Of a DNA stretch of 40,045 nucleotides, positions 17,616 through 25,545 are shown in pieces. The translations under genes were made by a program, and so were the position numbers. Location: IMG/VR virus record IMGVR_UViG_3300038307_000034, positions 1-40,045 of that record. One strand, given 5' to 3'. The notes under the pieces were generated by a model that saw nothing but the letters and a program-made list of their open reading frames with translations, made no database searches and was not told the DNA's origin. Numbering within the stretch: position 1 is the first letter of the stretch; each line of letters opens with the position of its first letter. Source of the DNA: a virus.

Positions 17616-19502
17616 CTAAATCTCGCAAGCACCTCCAGTACAAGCCAGAGTCTGTGCTCCTTCTGTCAAGTCACTTGCTTCAACAATATCCCAGTTCACC
17701 TCAGTAGGTGTAACCTTAAGCATAGCCTCATAGGTAGCCTTATCAATCTCTTCATAAGGTGCCTGTTGATACGTATGCTCACTAAATGGTAAGAAGCTCA
17801 ACCCTGAGGCTTCATCAAAGTTGTTAAATAGCCAGTTACCAATCTCAAGGAAATCATTATCCTTATAGTAAACCGTAATGGATGGTTTATGTTCGCACCA
17901 ATGACGTTGATACATATCCCAAAGGTGCAACTGTTCCATACCAGACTGTCTAGAAGCTATTGTAGAGCCCTTAGGAGCCTTTTGAGGGAAACTGAATACC
18001 TTAGTACTGCTTGAGGTCACATCGTCCTCTACAGGGACTCCTGCGGCCTCTAAGACTGTACATAGGGGATCACGACTGTCAGCACGAACCCTGCGAATAT
18101 AATAGTCAGCAAACCGACCATGGATTCCACTGGCGCTGTTGACCAATTGTGAGACTGTACCTGACGGCTTAACGCACGTAATGGCTGTAGACTGATTGAT
18201 ACCCAATCTTTTGGCCCAGTCTTTATTAACTCTAACTGCTTCATTCTTAAGTTCCTCAAGCTCTCCAGCTAACTTTGGCCCTACTGTAGCCATTCGTTTA
18301 TTATCAAGTATACCTGTAAGGCTCACACCCAACAAAGCTTCTTCTGCGGTATTATCCTGCCACTTCTTACGTAGGTAGCGGAAGTCAGTCAACGTAGCCT
18401 GTAGCGTCCCTAGGATAGATGCTAGACGTACCTTGCTCTTAAGGGTATCAAAGGTATCATCATGACGTACAACTACTTCGCTGAGATTACAAAATTGTTG
18501 TGGGCGTAATATTATCTCCGAACACGGATTCGTCCCAAAGTCGTGCTCAGCATCCCTACGTCCATTCTTAGCTGCTTGGTTTTGACTAGCTACTCGACTA
18601 AAGAACCCACGCTCACCACTACGAGATTCATACAAGCTACTCCACTCACTCATGAATGCTTCAAAGTCAGGCTTTTCAGTATAACAAGCTGAGTTATTGG
18701 CTAATCCCCTTTGTGGTTCAGTTTCCCACCAGTTACCATGCTTACTACGGCGAATACGATCATCCGTTAAGTTACTTAAGCTAATCAATGCTGATCTACG
18801 TACACCACCAACGACTACAATCTGTGCTATCTTACAACATAGGTCATGAGCCTCAATACTACTCAACTTACGGCCCTTAGCTCCCTTGAATAAGCCCACT
18901 GCAAACTTAAACAAATCAACTAAAGGCTCTGGGCCTGACGCACGACCACCAAAGGTATTCAAAGGCTCACCCGCTGCTCGTACCTTACTAACGTCCCACG
19001 TAGGTACTTGGCCTGAGTACAGCAGACTGATCAGCTCACGGAAGCTCTTAGCCCACCCAATCTTACTATCGGCTACGTGGATACAGGTGTCAGTAGGGTG
19101 CATATCTTCAGCAACCTCAGGCAACTTAGCTACGTACTGTCGTTCAACTGAGAAACCAGCGCCAGTACCACACATGAGAATATACATCATCTCGTCAAAG
19201 GCGCGGGGGTGATCAATAGCCATGTAGCTACAATTGAACCCTGCTACATTGTCACGGTCTAGAGCCTCACCAGCGGTCATTAATGCTCTCATAGAGGGCA
19301 TCACTTCTTTGTCATAGATAGCAGTGTATAGCTCGTCATATGTACTGTCATCCAGCTTACCTTGTCCTTTAAAGTAGTCTAGGTAACGGGAAACTGTCTC
19401 GCCCCATGTCTCTCTACGTTGTTCTTGAGGCAGGTATCGAGCATAACGTGATTTGTGAATGTAATCTTCATATACGCTACTAACGTTAGTTGGTGCATTC
19501 AT
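17616..19502 (-). CDS. nrdJ: Ribonucleotide reductase, class II monomeric (adenosylcobalamin-dependent)
   Basis: 628 residues from ATG 19502. This start is preferred because it overlaps the previous stop as TAATG; the frame is open ten codons further. The enzyme reduces ribonucleoside triphosphates to deoxynucleotides. Visible motifs: FNCSY (C91) as the first active-site cysteine, NPCSEI (C327, E329) as the thiyl-radical and acid/base residues, FCNLSEV (C338) as the partner cysteine, and the C-terminal redox pair CTGGAC (C621, C626). The single-chain layout and C-terminal pair fit the B12-dependent RTPR type used by cobaviruses. ThyX and a glutaredoxin are encoded upstream in the same unit. 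No host B12 synthesis genes are present here. Confidence 0.9.
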   Translation of the reverse strand: MNAPTNVSSVYEDYIHKSRYARYLPQEQRRETWGETVSRYLDYFKGQGKLDDSTYDELYTAIYDKEVMPSMRALMTAGEALDRDNVAGFNCSYMAIDHPRAFDEMMYILMCGTGAGFSVERQYVAKLPEVAEDMHPTDTCIHVADSKIGWAKSFRELISLLYSGQVPTWDVSKVRAAGEPLNTFGGRASGPEPLVDLFKFAVGLFKGAKGRKLSSIEAHDLCCKIAQIVVVGGVRRSALISLSNLTDDRIRRSKHGNWWETEPQRGLANNSACYTEKPDFEAFMSEWSSLYESRSGERGFFSRVASQNQAAKNGRRDAEHDFGTNPCSEIILRPQQFCNLSEVVVRHDDTFDTLKSKVRLASILGTLQATLTDFRYLRKKWQDNTAEEALLGVSLTGILDNKRMATVGPKLAGELEELKNEAVRVNKDWAKRLGINQSTAITCVKPSGTVSQLVNSASGIHGRFADYYIRRVRADSRDPLCTVLEAAGVPVEDDVTSSSTKVFSFPQKAPKGSTIASRQSGMEQLHLWDMYQRHWCEHKPSITVYYKDNDFLEIGNWLFNNFDEASGLSFLPFSEHTYQQAPYEEIDKATYEAMLKVTPTEVNWDIVEASDLTEGAQTLACTGGACEI

Positions 19503-19738
19503 TACAGGTCTACTCCGTTTTCCATCTTCCAATCTAAATAAGCATCCATGAACATAAGGTCTTTCATTACAACTTCAATAGAAATCAAGGTATACATTAC
19601 GTCCTGTGCCTCTTGAGCACCTAAGTACGGGTCAGCATCATGAGCCTTAAGTTCTTCTTTAAGATCATGGTGTAGTCCATCTAAGTACGTTACGGTGATC
19701 TGTTCCATTTGACAATCTTTCAATTTAAGGTTCATCAT
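19502..19738 (-). CDS. Hypothetical acidic protein upstream of the reductase
   Basis: Up to 78 residues (MMNLKLKDCQMEQITVTYLDGLHHDLKEELKAHDADPYLGAQEAQDVMYTLISIEVVMKDLM...). It is predicted helical and acidic. The start could be ATG 19738, 19735 or 19708; the last gives MEQITV. Its stop shares TAATG with the reductase start, so translation is likely coupled. No family is recognised. Confidence 0.65.
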   Translation of the reverse strand: MMNLKLKDCQMEQITVTYLDGLHHDLKEELKAHDADPYLGAQEAQDVMYTLISIEVVMKDLMFMDAYLDWKMENGVDL

Positions 19739-19886
19739 AATATGTTACTTCCTCGTTATCATTAACTAGTTTCTTAGAATGCCTGTGCATCTTGTTTCCT
19801 TTACAGTAGTCACAACTTCCGTGGTTCCTACAGTTACTTGATACTGCCTTAGCTCCTGTCTTGGCTTTTCTCTTTGTTCTGCTCAT
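19725..19886 (-). CDS. Small basic Cys-rich (zinc-knuckle-like) protein
   Basis: 53 residues starting MSRTKRKAKTGAKAVSSN, then CRNHGSCDYCKGNKMHRHSKK, and an acidic tail. Three cysteines plus histidines suggest metal binding, and the basic N terminus suggests nucleic-acid contact. ATG 19886 is chosen because GGAG lies seven bases upstream; ATG 19892 is too close to that site. It overlaps the start of the next gene by 14 bases. Similar short Cys-rich proteins occur in other podoviruses; the function is unknown. Confidence 0.65.
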   Translation of the reverse strand: MSRTKRKAKTGAKAVSSNCRNHGSCDYCKGNKMHRHSKKLVNDNEEVTYYDEP

Positions 19887-19913
19887 TTTCATTCTCCTAC
19901 ACTTTAGATCACT

Positions 19914-20552
19914 TTAAGGATTCACTAACGCCGCAAAAGATATGGGGAATAGCGGTCTAATCACCTTATCAACCACCTTGGCTAACTCCTGAATCTCTAC
20001 CTGAGCATGAGGGTCAGTACGTTGCTTGACCATACGAGCAAAGGCTGCAAGTGAGCCAGTGACGTAGTAGCTTGTGTACATCGACTGTGGTAAGACCATA
20101 CGGGCTTGTTCGGGTGCTACTCCCCTATTTAGAAGGTTGGTATAAGCGACTAAACACTCACGCATTTGGCCTTCATAATGACGTTTAATCTGTGCATTAT
20201 CTTCTTCACTAACACTACTACCGCTACCCTGCTTGACGCTACCCTCTGGCCGACTACGCCACACCTCTGGCATATAGAACTCAGGGGTATCATCAACATA
20301 CCTACGACTCACTTCGTTACGTGTGAAGCCTACGATATGTTTAAACTCCTGTCGAGCTACAAAGATAGGCACTGTATAGCGCATGGTGATCTGAGGGTGA
20401 CTAAATGGTGTCCAGTGACCATGAGATGCTAGGTACTTGATTAGTTTTGTGTCACTGTAACTAACCTCTGCGCTCTCCTTATCAAATGATACTCTTGCTG
20501 CATTCACTACAGTCAGGTCGTCACCCATATGACTTATGTATTCAGCCTTCAT
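19914..20552 (-). CDS. thyX: FAD-dependent thymidylate synthase
   Basis: 212 residues. The enzyme makes dTMP from dUMP with methylene-tetrahydrofolate, FAD and NADPH. The fold signatures are HGHWTPFSHPQITMRYTVP (residues 44-62), KHIVGFTRNEVSRRYV (71-86) and ARMVLP (150-154, with the Arg that contacts dUMP). The signature normally written RHRxxSxNxxSxRY is changed at its beginning, while N-E-x-S-x-R-Y is kept. GGGAGG lies six bases before the start. It forms one nucleotide-supply group with the reductase and glutaredoxin. Confidence 0.9.
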   Translation of the reverse strand: MKAEYISHMGDDLTVVNAARVSFDKESAEVSYSDTKLIKYLASHGHWTPFSHPQITMRYTVPIFVARQEFKHIVGFTRNEVSRRYVDDTPEFYMPEVWRSRPEGSVKQGSGSSVSEEDNAQIKRHYEGQMRECLVAYTNLLNRGVAPEQARMVLPQSMYTSYYVTGSLAAFARMVKQRTDPHAQVEIQELAKVVDKVIRPLFPISFAALVNP

Positions 20553-20630
20553 TTAGTCCTCCCAGACAGTACCGCGTTGATATAGTTGAATAGCTGTGTT
20601 AAGGTCACAGTCAAAACCCTCCATAATCAT
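20553..20630 (-). CDS. Possible micro-ORF between glutaredoxin and ThyX
   Basis: 25 codons (MIMEGFDCDLNTAIQLYQRG...VWED), or 23 if it starts at the second ATG. It fills the space between the glutaredoxin stop and the ThyX start, and its end carries the ThyX ribosome site. The composition is protein-like, but no strong ribosome site precedes it. It may only be a leader for ThyX. Confidence 0.35.
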   Translation of the reverse strand: MIMEGFDCDLNTAIQLYQRGTVWED

Positions 20631-20631
20631 T

Positions 20632-20925
20632 TTAAAGTGGTTCATGAATAACATGAGGACTCTCCCACGCGCCTTTAAAGATATCAGTGTAAGCACTATC
20701 CGCTTTAGTGGCTCCCATTAGAGCACCTACAACCTCCCCATCAATATCATAACGTACCAACAAGGGAACACCTCGGAATCCTAGCTTAATAACCTCCTCA
20801 CGATTCGCAGGTACATTAACGTTAGCCTCTTCATATTTGTAGCTACTAATACCTAGACCTTCTAAACGTCCCTTGAGTGTGACACACGCTGGACAGTTTG
20901 AACCTGTATATAATTTAACTATCAT
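20632..20925 (-). CDS. Glutaredoxin
   Basis: 97 residues from ATG 20925 (MIVKLYTGSNCPACVTLKGR). The redox motif is C-P-A-C at residues 11-14 after the first beta strand, and GVPLL carries the cis-proline. This start is chosen because the domain begins with MIVKLY and GAGGA lies nearby; the frame is open eight codons upstream inside the lysozyme gene. It overlaps the lysozyme stop by 11 bases. Likely role: reducing the C-terminal cysteines of the phage ribonucleotide reductase. Confidence 0.85.
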   Translation of the reverse strand: MIVKLYTGSNCPACVTLKGRLEGLGISSYKYEEANVNVPANREEVIKLGFRGVPLLVRYDIDGEVVGALMGATKADSAYTDIFKGAWESPHVIHEPL

Positions 20926-21355
20926 GCTTGTAATCCTCTTGGTAAACACCTGTTCTAATCATCTCAGCTAACTCAATAGCTCTACCACCTACCTGTTGAG
21001 CCCAACGGCTATCTAAGAACTCAATAGCTGCCAGTTCATAGTTATGTGTCATCAGAGCATTCAAGGCCTTTTGAAACTTAAGGAACCGTGGTAAACCTAA
21101 GTTAAAGCATATGTCAACCAAAGCATCAAAACGGTCAGGGTTTAGGTTAGAAACCCAAGGTAAGCTCTTTAGAAGCTCATTCTCTACCCTGTCAATGTCA
21201 TTATGCAGTAGGTAATCAATCTCCTTCTCAGAGAGCCCTAGGCCGTCTGCAGCGTCTATATTACGCCCTACACCTATGGTCGTCTTACCTACCGTGTCTA
21301 CATACGCATGAGTCTCAACACCCTCATGCTTCTTAAGCATCTCTATTAGCTGCAT
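20915..21355 (-). CDS. Endolysin, T4-type lysozyme (GH24)
   Basis: 146 residues that cleave the peptidoglycan glycan chain. The catalytic triad falls at the same positions as in T4 lysozyme: E11, D20 and T26 (EG...Y.D..G..TIGVGRN). No signal peptide is present, so it needs the holin at 8206-8565. Its start overlaps the DUF3310 stop as TAATG. It is unusual that the lysozyme is placed among nucleotide and DNA-metabolism genes, on the strand opposite the holin. Confidence 0.9.
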   Translation of the reverse strand: MQLIEMLKKHEGVETHAYVDTVGKTTIGVGRNIDAADGLGLSEKEIDYLLHNDIDRVENELLKSLPWVSNLNPDRFDALVDICFNLGLPRFLKFQKALNALMTHNYELAAIEFLDSRWAQQVGGRAIELAEMIRTGVYQEDYKHDS

Positions 21356-21588
21356 TATCGGTTCCCCTCGTGTAAGTCTTCAAATTCTATAAGTAGGTCA
21401 ATATAGTGTTTAGCTTTAAGTAGATCCTCTAGGCCATTCTTGCTTCGCCAGCGGGATACATACTTAATCACATTGGCCTCACAGTAAGGCATATTGTTGC
21501 TTACAATAAACTCTATAGGTTGAATGCCCAGTGTATTGTAATGCTCACCGCCTACTTGTATGTCCAAGGCATTATTCGTCATCTTCAA
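21355..21588 (-). CDS. DUF3310 family protein
   Basis: 77 residues with the family signature: QVGGEHYNTLGIQPIEFIVSNN, then YCEANVIKYVSRWRSKNGLEDLLKAKHYIDLLIE. DUF3310 occurs in many phages and forms part of T7 gp1.7, a nucleotide kinase; this protein is only the short domain, so kinase activity cannot be inferred. Start 21588 or the second ATG 21582. It overlaps both neighbours. Confidence 0.8.
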   Translation of the reverse strand: MKMTNNALDIQVGGEHYNTLGIQPIEFIVSNNMPYCEANVIKYVSRWRSKNGLEDLLKAKHYIDLLIEFEDLHEGNR

Positions 21589-21727
21589 ATAGCTCCATGT
21601 TCTTCATGAATAAATCCTCAAAGCGGTCAAGTAACTGTTCACTGTCAATCTTCATAAGCTCACACAGTAAGTCAACATCAAACTCTTTGAGTACTTTCTC
21701 TTTTAATTCTTCAAAGGTGCTAGACAT
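21572..21727 (-). CDS. Hypothetical small acidic protein
   Basis: 51 residues (MSSTFEELKEKVLKEFDVDLLCELMKIDSEQLLDRFEDLF...ELFEDDE), helical and acidic. It overlaps the endonuclease end by 25 bases and the DUF3310 start by 17 bases. The even spread of charged residues and tight packing between two recognised genes support real coding. The function is unknown; similar 'FEELK...LCELL' small proteins are found in podovirus replication regions. Confidence 0.65.
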   Translation of the reverse strand: MSSTFEELKEKVLKEFDVDLLCELMKIDSEQLLDRFEDLFMKNMELFEDDE

Positions 21728-22089
21728 TTCAAATGCTCCAGTAACTTATCTACGGTACGTAAGGTGAAGTGAGCTAAACCTTCTTTCTCACACCACTGCC
21801 CTAATGTCATCTTAGAACCTTTACGTAACTTCTTAGTTGAATCAGAGAACAGGAAGATCAATGGTCGATCAATCTCGTCCCTAATAGCTTTATACTTCTG
21901 TGTATCACCAACCCTAAAGAATCCTTTACATTCTATCATGGCACCTGTACGTTCACATATGAAGTCAGGTATGTATTTCTTATTTATAATGTAAGGTATC
22001 CTGTAAGGCTCATACTGGAATCCCGTAGTGCCTACAGCGTCACTAAAAGCACTCTCTAGGCCTGACCTAAACTTTTGCTCTTTAAGCAT
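21703..22089 (-). CDS. Endonuclease I, Holliday junction resolvase (T7 gp3-like)
   Basis: 128 residues. The motif set of phage endonuclease I is present: FRSGLE (E12), YIPDF (D42) and MIECKGFFR (E53, K55), with YEPYRIPY between, matching T7 gp3 E20, D55, E65 and K67. The enzyme resolves branched DNA before packaging and helps break down host DNA. Its start overlaps the exonuclease stop by eight bases, pairing the two nucleases. Confidence 0.88.
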   Translation of the reverse strand: MLKEQKFRSGLESAFSDAVGTTGFQYEPYRIPYIINKKYIPDFICERTGAMIECKGFFRVGDTQKYKAIRDEIDRPLIFLFSDSTKKLRKGSKMTLGQWCEKEGLAHFTLRTVDKLLEHLKCLAPLKN

Positions 22090-22834
22090 CTAAAGTATCC
22101 TCTATCGTTAGTCTCTTAAAGCCGTCCCAAGTACGCCTCATGTACAATAAGTTCCAACACACCTCAAGTCGATCATGCCAATCATCAGGGTGAGCCTTTT
22201 GCCATGCCTCCTGTACTTTAGCCAGCATATCAGCCTTAGCAACATCAGCCAGTAGCTTCTCTGCTTTCTTAGGCCCAATACCCTTAAGACCTTGTATGTT
22301 GTCCGTAGAATCACCCGTAAGCATCTGTATGCACATCCTGTACCAACCTTCCTCTGCATCAATGTAGTACAAAGTTTCTTTGGTGAAGTTATAATGCCAG
22401 CCTTCCACCATGTCAATGTCTTTGTCTATATGTGCTATGACATAGTTTACACCAGCGTCTAAAGCCTCCTGCGCCCATATAGATACTACATCGTCTGCTT
22501 CACAGTTATCACTAGCGAAGTGCCCTAGGCCATAAGCATACTCATTAAGTTCTTTACGCCTCTCTGTCAACGCAGGATTAGGGTCTTCCTCTTGTTCTTT
22601 AACTTTACGTTGGCCTTTGTAATCCTCTGCTATAGCATAGCGGAAGTTACCTACGCCCTTTAGTGCTACCTTAGTCACTGTGCTGCAGGTGTTCCACTCA
22701 ATATCCTCTATGGCTTTATCGTAGTATTCCTTGGCTGTGCTTAAGTCTATATCAGTCTTAAGTGCGATACGATATATCAAACTATCAGCATCAACAAAAC
22801 AGATGTCAAATGGCTTTCCTTTATTATGTTTCAT
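22082..22834 (-). CDS. 5'-3' exonuclease (T7 gp6 / FEN-like)
   Basis: 250 residues. Metal ligands are visible in FVDADSLI (D15, D17), CEADDVV (E112, D114, D115), HIDKDID (D137, D139) and GDSTDN (D175, D178), followed by the helix-hairpin-helix GLKGIGPKKAEKLL. This is the PIN/H3TH architecture of T7 gp6 and Pol I 5'-nucleases. It likely removes RNA primers and degrades host DNA. Its start overlaps the previous stop as ATGA. Confidence 0.9.
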   Translation of the reverse strand: MKHNKGKPFDICFVDADSLIYRIALKTDIDLSTAKEYYDKAIEDIEWNTCSTVTKVALKGVGNFRYAIAEDYKGQRKVKEQEEDPNPALTERRKELNEYAYGLGHFASDNCEADDVVSIWAQEALDAGVNYVIAHIDKDIDMVEGWHYNFTKETLYYIDAEEGWYRMCIQMLTGDSTDNIQGLKGIGPKKAEKLLADVAKADMLAKVQEAWQKAHPDDWHDRLEVCWNLLYMRRTWDGFKRLTIEDTLDA

Positions 22835-23313
22835 ATGTTACCTTCTATACAACTTACTGCTGTCTCTAAGTCTACTTTAAACCACTCATTCTTCCTGTCT
22901 TTACTTAAGACCTCAAGTGCCTTGTGCGCCTCTACCTCTGCTGTGTGTCTGTTATCCTTAGTGACACTATGATGTAACTCATAAGCTCTAAATGGGTCAC
23001 TTGTCTGGTAACTCTTAAGACGATCTGTAGCATCAACAGCTTTACCTATCTTAACCCACTCAGGCCACGCCTTGTTAGTGATAATGTACACATCACCTTT
23101 GGTTGAGGAAGCGTAATTAGTAAAGGAACTAAAGGCTGCGTCATTAAATGTCCTATAGGTTCCGGCTTTCCACATGGGATGGTTTTTAGGTACGTACTTA
23201 CCGTTGACAAACATACGTTGAGGGTTATTCCTAGGATTATTTCTTGCGTTATTCCTAGGATTATACTTTGCGTTACTGATTTGTTTTTTTGTTAATTCCA
23301 TTGCTGCATTCAT
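22831..23313 (-). CDS. GIY-YIG superfamily protein (T5orf172/MUG113-like)
   Basis: 160 residues. Residues 17-32 are a low-complexity Asn/Pro/Arg repeat (YNPRNNARNNPRNNP). The C-terminal domain GDVYIITNKAWPEWVKIGKAVDATDRLKSYQTSDPF ... AEVEAHKALEVLSKDRKNEWFKV matches the T5orf172/MUG113 type of GIY-YIG nuclease fold: VYI, KIGK, R, and a late E-H/W-F. A nuclease role is possible, including homing, since it sits between exonuclease and polymerase genes. GGGGGAG precedes the ATG. Confidence 0.75.
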   Translation of the reverse strand: MNAAMELTKKQISNAKYNPRNNARNNPRNNPQRMFVNGKYVPKNHPMWKAGTYRTFNDAAFSSFTNYASSTKGDVYIITNKAWPEWVKIGKAVDATDRLKSYQTSDPFRAYELHHSVTKDNRHTAEVEAHKALEVLSKDRKNEWFKVDLETAVSCIEGNI

Positions 23314-23321
23314 AACTCCCC

Positions 23322-25040
23322 CTAATGGGTCTCAGCCCAACTATCTCCTACGTTAAAATCACCAGCCAGTGGGCATTTAAGCTTAAAGGCAAGCCCTGCG
23401 GCCTCAATACAACTGCAGGCTAACTGTCCGAAACGTTCTGCTTGATCCGCTCGTACCTCCACCTGAAATTCATCATGGATATTACCTACAAACTTATAGT
23501 CTATACCCCATAGTATAGCATATTCATCAAGAATAATCAAGGCTTGTTTCATAACTAATGCCCCTGCTGACTGTAAAAGTGTATTTAAAGCCGAGTGCTC
23601 TGATCTAACAAATACTTTTCTTTTATCCAAGCCCCTGAGGTAACCTTTTCCTGCTGCTATTGATACATTTTCCTTAAGTATCGCCAGTGCTGGTGTACCC
23701 TTAAGGAACTTAGCCTTAAGCTTCCGTCCCATGTTCCTACCGCCACCAGCAATAGAGCCTATTTTCTCGTCACCTGCGCCATACAAATAAGCGTATATGA
23801 AAGTCTTTGCTAAATTACGATTTGCTAATCCAGCAGCTTTCTGGTTAGCCGTATGAATATCACCCTCCAGTATCTCTTTCGTGTACTCAGGATCATTCAT
23901 GAAGTGGGCTAACATTCGCAATTCTAAACCAGAAGCGTCGATACCTACAAGCTTATAATCCTCTGGTACTATCCAACACCCTCTGCACTCAGGACCATAT
24001 AGACTACTGGAGGAGGGCACCTGAGCACAATTAGGCTTACTGTGTGTCATACGTCCAGTAACCGCACCATTAGTGTTAACGTATCCGTGTACCCTCCCAG
24101 TGTCTTCGTCAACAGCCTCTAGCCAACTTCGTACCTGAGCTATGCGCTTCTGTACCAGTAGGTAGGATGCTATCAGTTCAGCCTCAGGGATACCTTTAAC
24201 GTCCTTGAGTACGTCCTCAGACACAATGGCCTGTCCTGTTTCTGTAAATACTTTAGGCTTCCACCCAAAGTGCTGTAGGTATCTCCCTATCTGCCTCCTA
24301 GAGCCTAGGTTGAACACTGGCCAATCAATACGACTGAAGGGGCCACCGACTGTTGTCCAGCGTTCACCTAGAAACTTTAAACCTACTACACTTATCGTAC
24401 CATCTTTTTTAACTTTTGGTGTAACTTCTTTGATAAATGTTGGCAACGGTATGAATACTTTTTGTACGTTTTCTTCAAGATCATATTGTTTTTCCTTTAG
24501 TTCTGCTACTAGGTCACGGGCCTTAGGTTCATCTAAGAGCCACCCGTTCCTGATTTGCTTTTGGATGATACGCTGTACTTTATGCTCAAGAAGTAAGCTT
24601 TCGCTTCCAAAATCAGCAAGCTCATATAGCAATCGTTCGTATACTTGTTCATTAACATCAACGTCTTGCTTACAGTATACCACCATCTCTGGAGTAAGCT
24701 GTGACCAATCCGAATAAGTACCTTTTGCATTCCCTAATACTCCTCCCCAGTAATCTAGGCTGTGTGCTTCTCTTTGTGGGTTGGCTAATCTGGATAGTAC
24801 CAGAGTATCTGTGACCTTACAATGGTCAAACGTAGTACCCAGTAGCCTCTCACACACTGGTATATCATAACCAATGATGTTGTGCCCTATCACCTCCTCA
24901 GCTTTGCTTATGTATTCATTAAAAGTATCAAATGGTTTATAAAAAGTCTTGACTTCTTGAGTATCAATATCCTTAGTAACGATAACCCAAACTACTGTAG
25001 GCTTAAGGCCGTCTGTTTCTATGTCGAATATCAATCTCAT
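23322..25040 (-). CDS. DNA polymerase, family A, with 3'-5' exonuclease
   Basis: 572 residues, shorter than T7 gp5 (704), so the thioredoxin-binding insert is probably missing. Exonuclease residues: FDIETDG (D6, E8), GHNIIGYD (D59) and YCKQDVD (Y122, D126). Polymerase motif A is LVGIDASGLELRML (D368), motif B is NRNLAKTFIYAYLYG (R408, K412, Y416, Y420), and motif C is NIHDEFQV (D523). The residue equivalent to E. coli Pol I 762 is tyrosine (Y416), the state associated with virulent phages. AGGAG lies nine bases before the start. Confidence 0.93.
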   Translation of the reverse strand: MRLIFDIETDGLKPTVVWVIVTKDIDTQEVKTFYKPFDTFNEYISKAEEVIGHNIIGYDIPVCERLLGTTFDHCKVTDTLVLSRLANPQREAHSLDYWGGVLGNAKGTYSDWSQLTPEMVVYCKQDVDVNEQVYERLLYELADFGSESLLLEHKVQRIIQKQIRNGWLLDEPKARDLVAELKEKQYDLEENVQKVFIPLPTFIKEVTPKVKKDGTISVVGLKFLGERWTTVGGPFSRIDWPVFNLGSRRQIGRYLQHFGWKPKVFTETGQAIVSEDVLKDVKGIPEAELIASYLLVQKRIAQVRSWLEAVDEDTGRVHGYVNTNGAVTGRMTHSKPNCAQVPSSSSLYGPECRGCWIVPEDYKLVGIDASGLELRMLAHFMNDPEYTKEILEGDIHTANQKAAGLANRNLAKTFIYAYLYGAGDEKIGSIAGGGRNMGRKLKAKFLKGTPALAILKENVSIAAGKGYLRGLDKRKVFVRSEHSALNTLLQSAGALVMKQALIILDEYAILWGIDYKFVGNIHDEFQVEVRADQAERFGQLACSCIEAAGLAFKLKCPLAGDFNVGDSWAETH

Positions 25041-25054
25041 GTTACTTGCTCCTA

Positions 25055-25468
25055 TTATCTATAAAATATATGTGTACCTATCTGTACCGTGGTCGTCATA
25101 TGGTCTGCCCAATATGGGTGTACATATGACGCATGGTAATGTGTGGCACCTTCTGTAATGTCTATTACCGTAGAGGCTAATATGTACTGGGCCAGTATGG
25201 TAGCCTCCAGCATAGCCTTACCATTTTGTGGGTTGTCAGGTTTACCGTCACAGTACCAACTATATTGACATTGGTTACGTATGGGGTTTACCTGATCCCA
25301 CCCTCGGTACTTGGCCTGATGTACTACCTCACAAACTGTATTGGGATACCTCTTGTCTCTCACACGGTTAATAACGCTCTGCCCTACTGCGTACTGGCCT
25401 GCTAAAGGCTCACCTCTGGCCTCGTGGTAGAGGTTCATAGCCATGCATAAGACCGCTGCACTTATCAT
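25055..25468 (-). CDS. SleB/CwlJ-type cell wall hydrolase
   Basis: 137 residues of the Hydrolase_2 family: AMNLYHEARGE (catalytic E16), AVGQSVINRVRD, CQYSWYCDG, and GATHYHASYVHPYWA at the end. The family cleaves peptidoglycan glycan strands. This is a second lytic enzyme besides the T4-type lysozyme. The first residues are mildly hydrophobic (ISAAVLCMAMNLY), but there is no clear signal peptide. GGGAGG lies upstream, inside the preceding micro-ORF. Confidence 0.88.
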   Translation of the reverse strand: MISAAVLCMAMNLYHEARGEPLAGQYAVGQSVINRVRDKRYPNTVCEVVHQAKYRGWDQVNPIRNQCQYSWYCDGKPDNPQNGKAMLEATILAQYILASTVIDITEGATHYHASYVHPYWADHMTTTVQIGTHIFYR

Positions 25469-25471
25469 CCC

Positions 25472-25543
25472 TTAGCTACCTCCCATGAAGTATATAATCA
25501 TTATAGCACTTAAACCTACCGTTAGCAACTCTTCTGCATACAT
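25472..25543 (-). CDS. Possible 23-residue membrane peptide next to the hydrolase
   Basis: The ORF reads MYAEELLTVGLSAIMIIYFM then GGS. It has one plausible transmembrane stretch and lies between the primase-helicase stop and the hydrolase start, with its last codons carrying the hydrolase ribosome site. A small membrane peptide beside a lytic enzyme could be a holin-like helper, but the ORF is too short for certainty. Confidence 0.4.
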   Translation of the reverse strand: MYAEELLTVGLSAIMIIYFMGGS

Positions 25544-25545
25544 AT

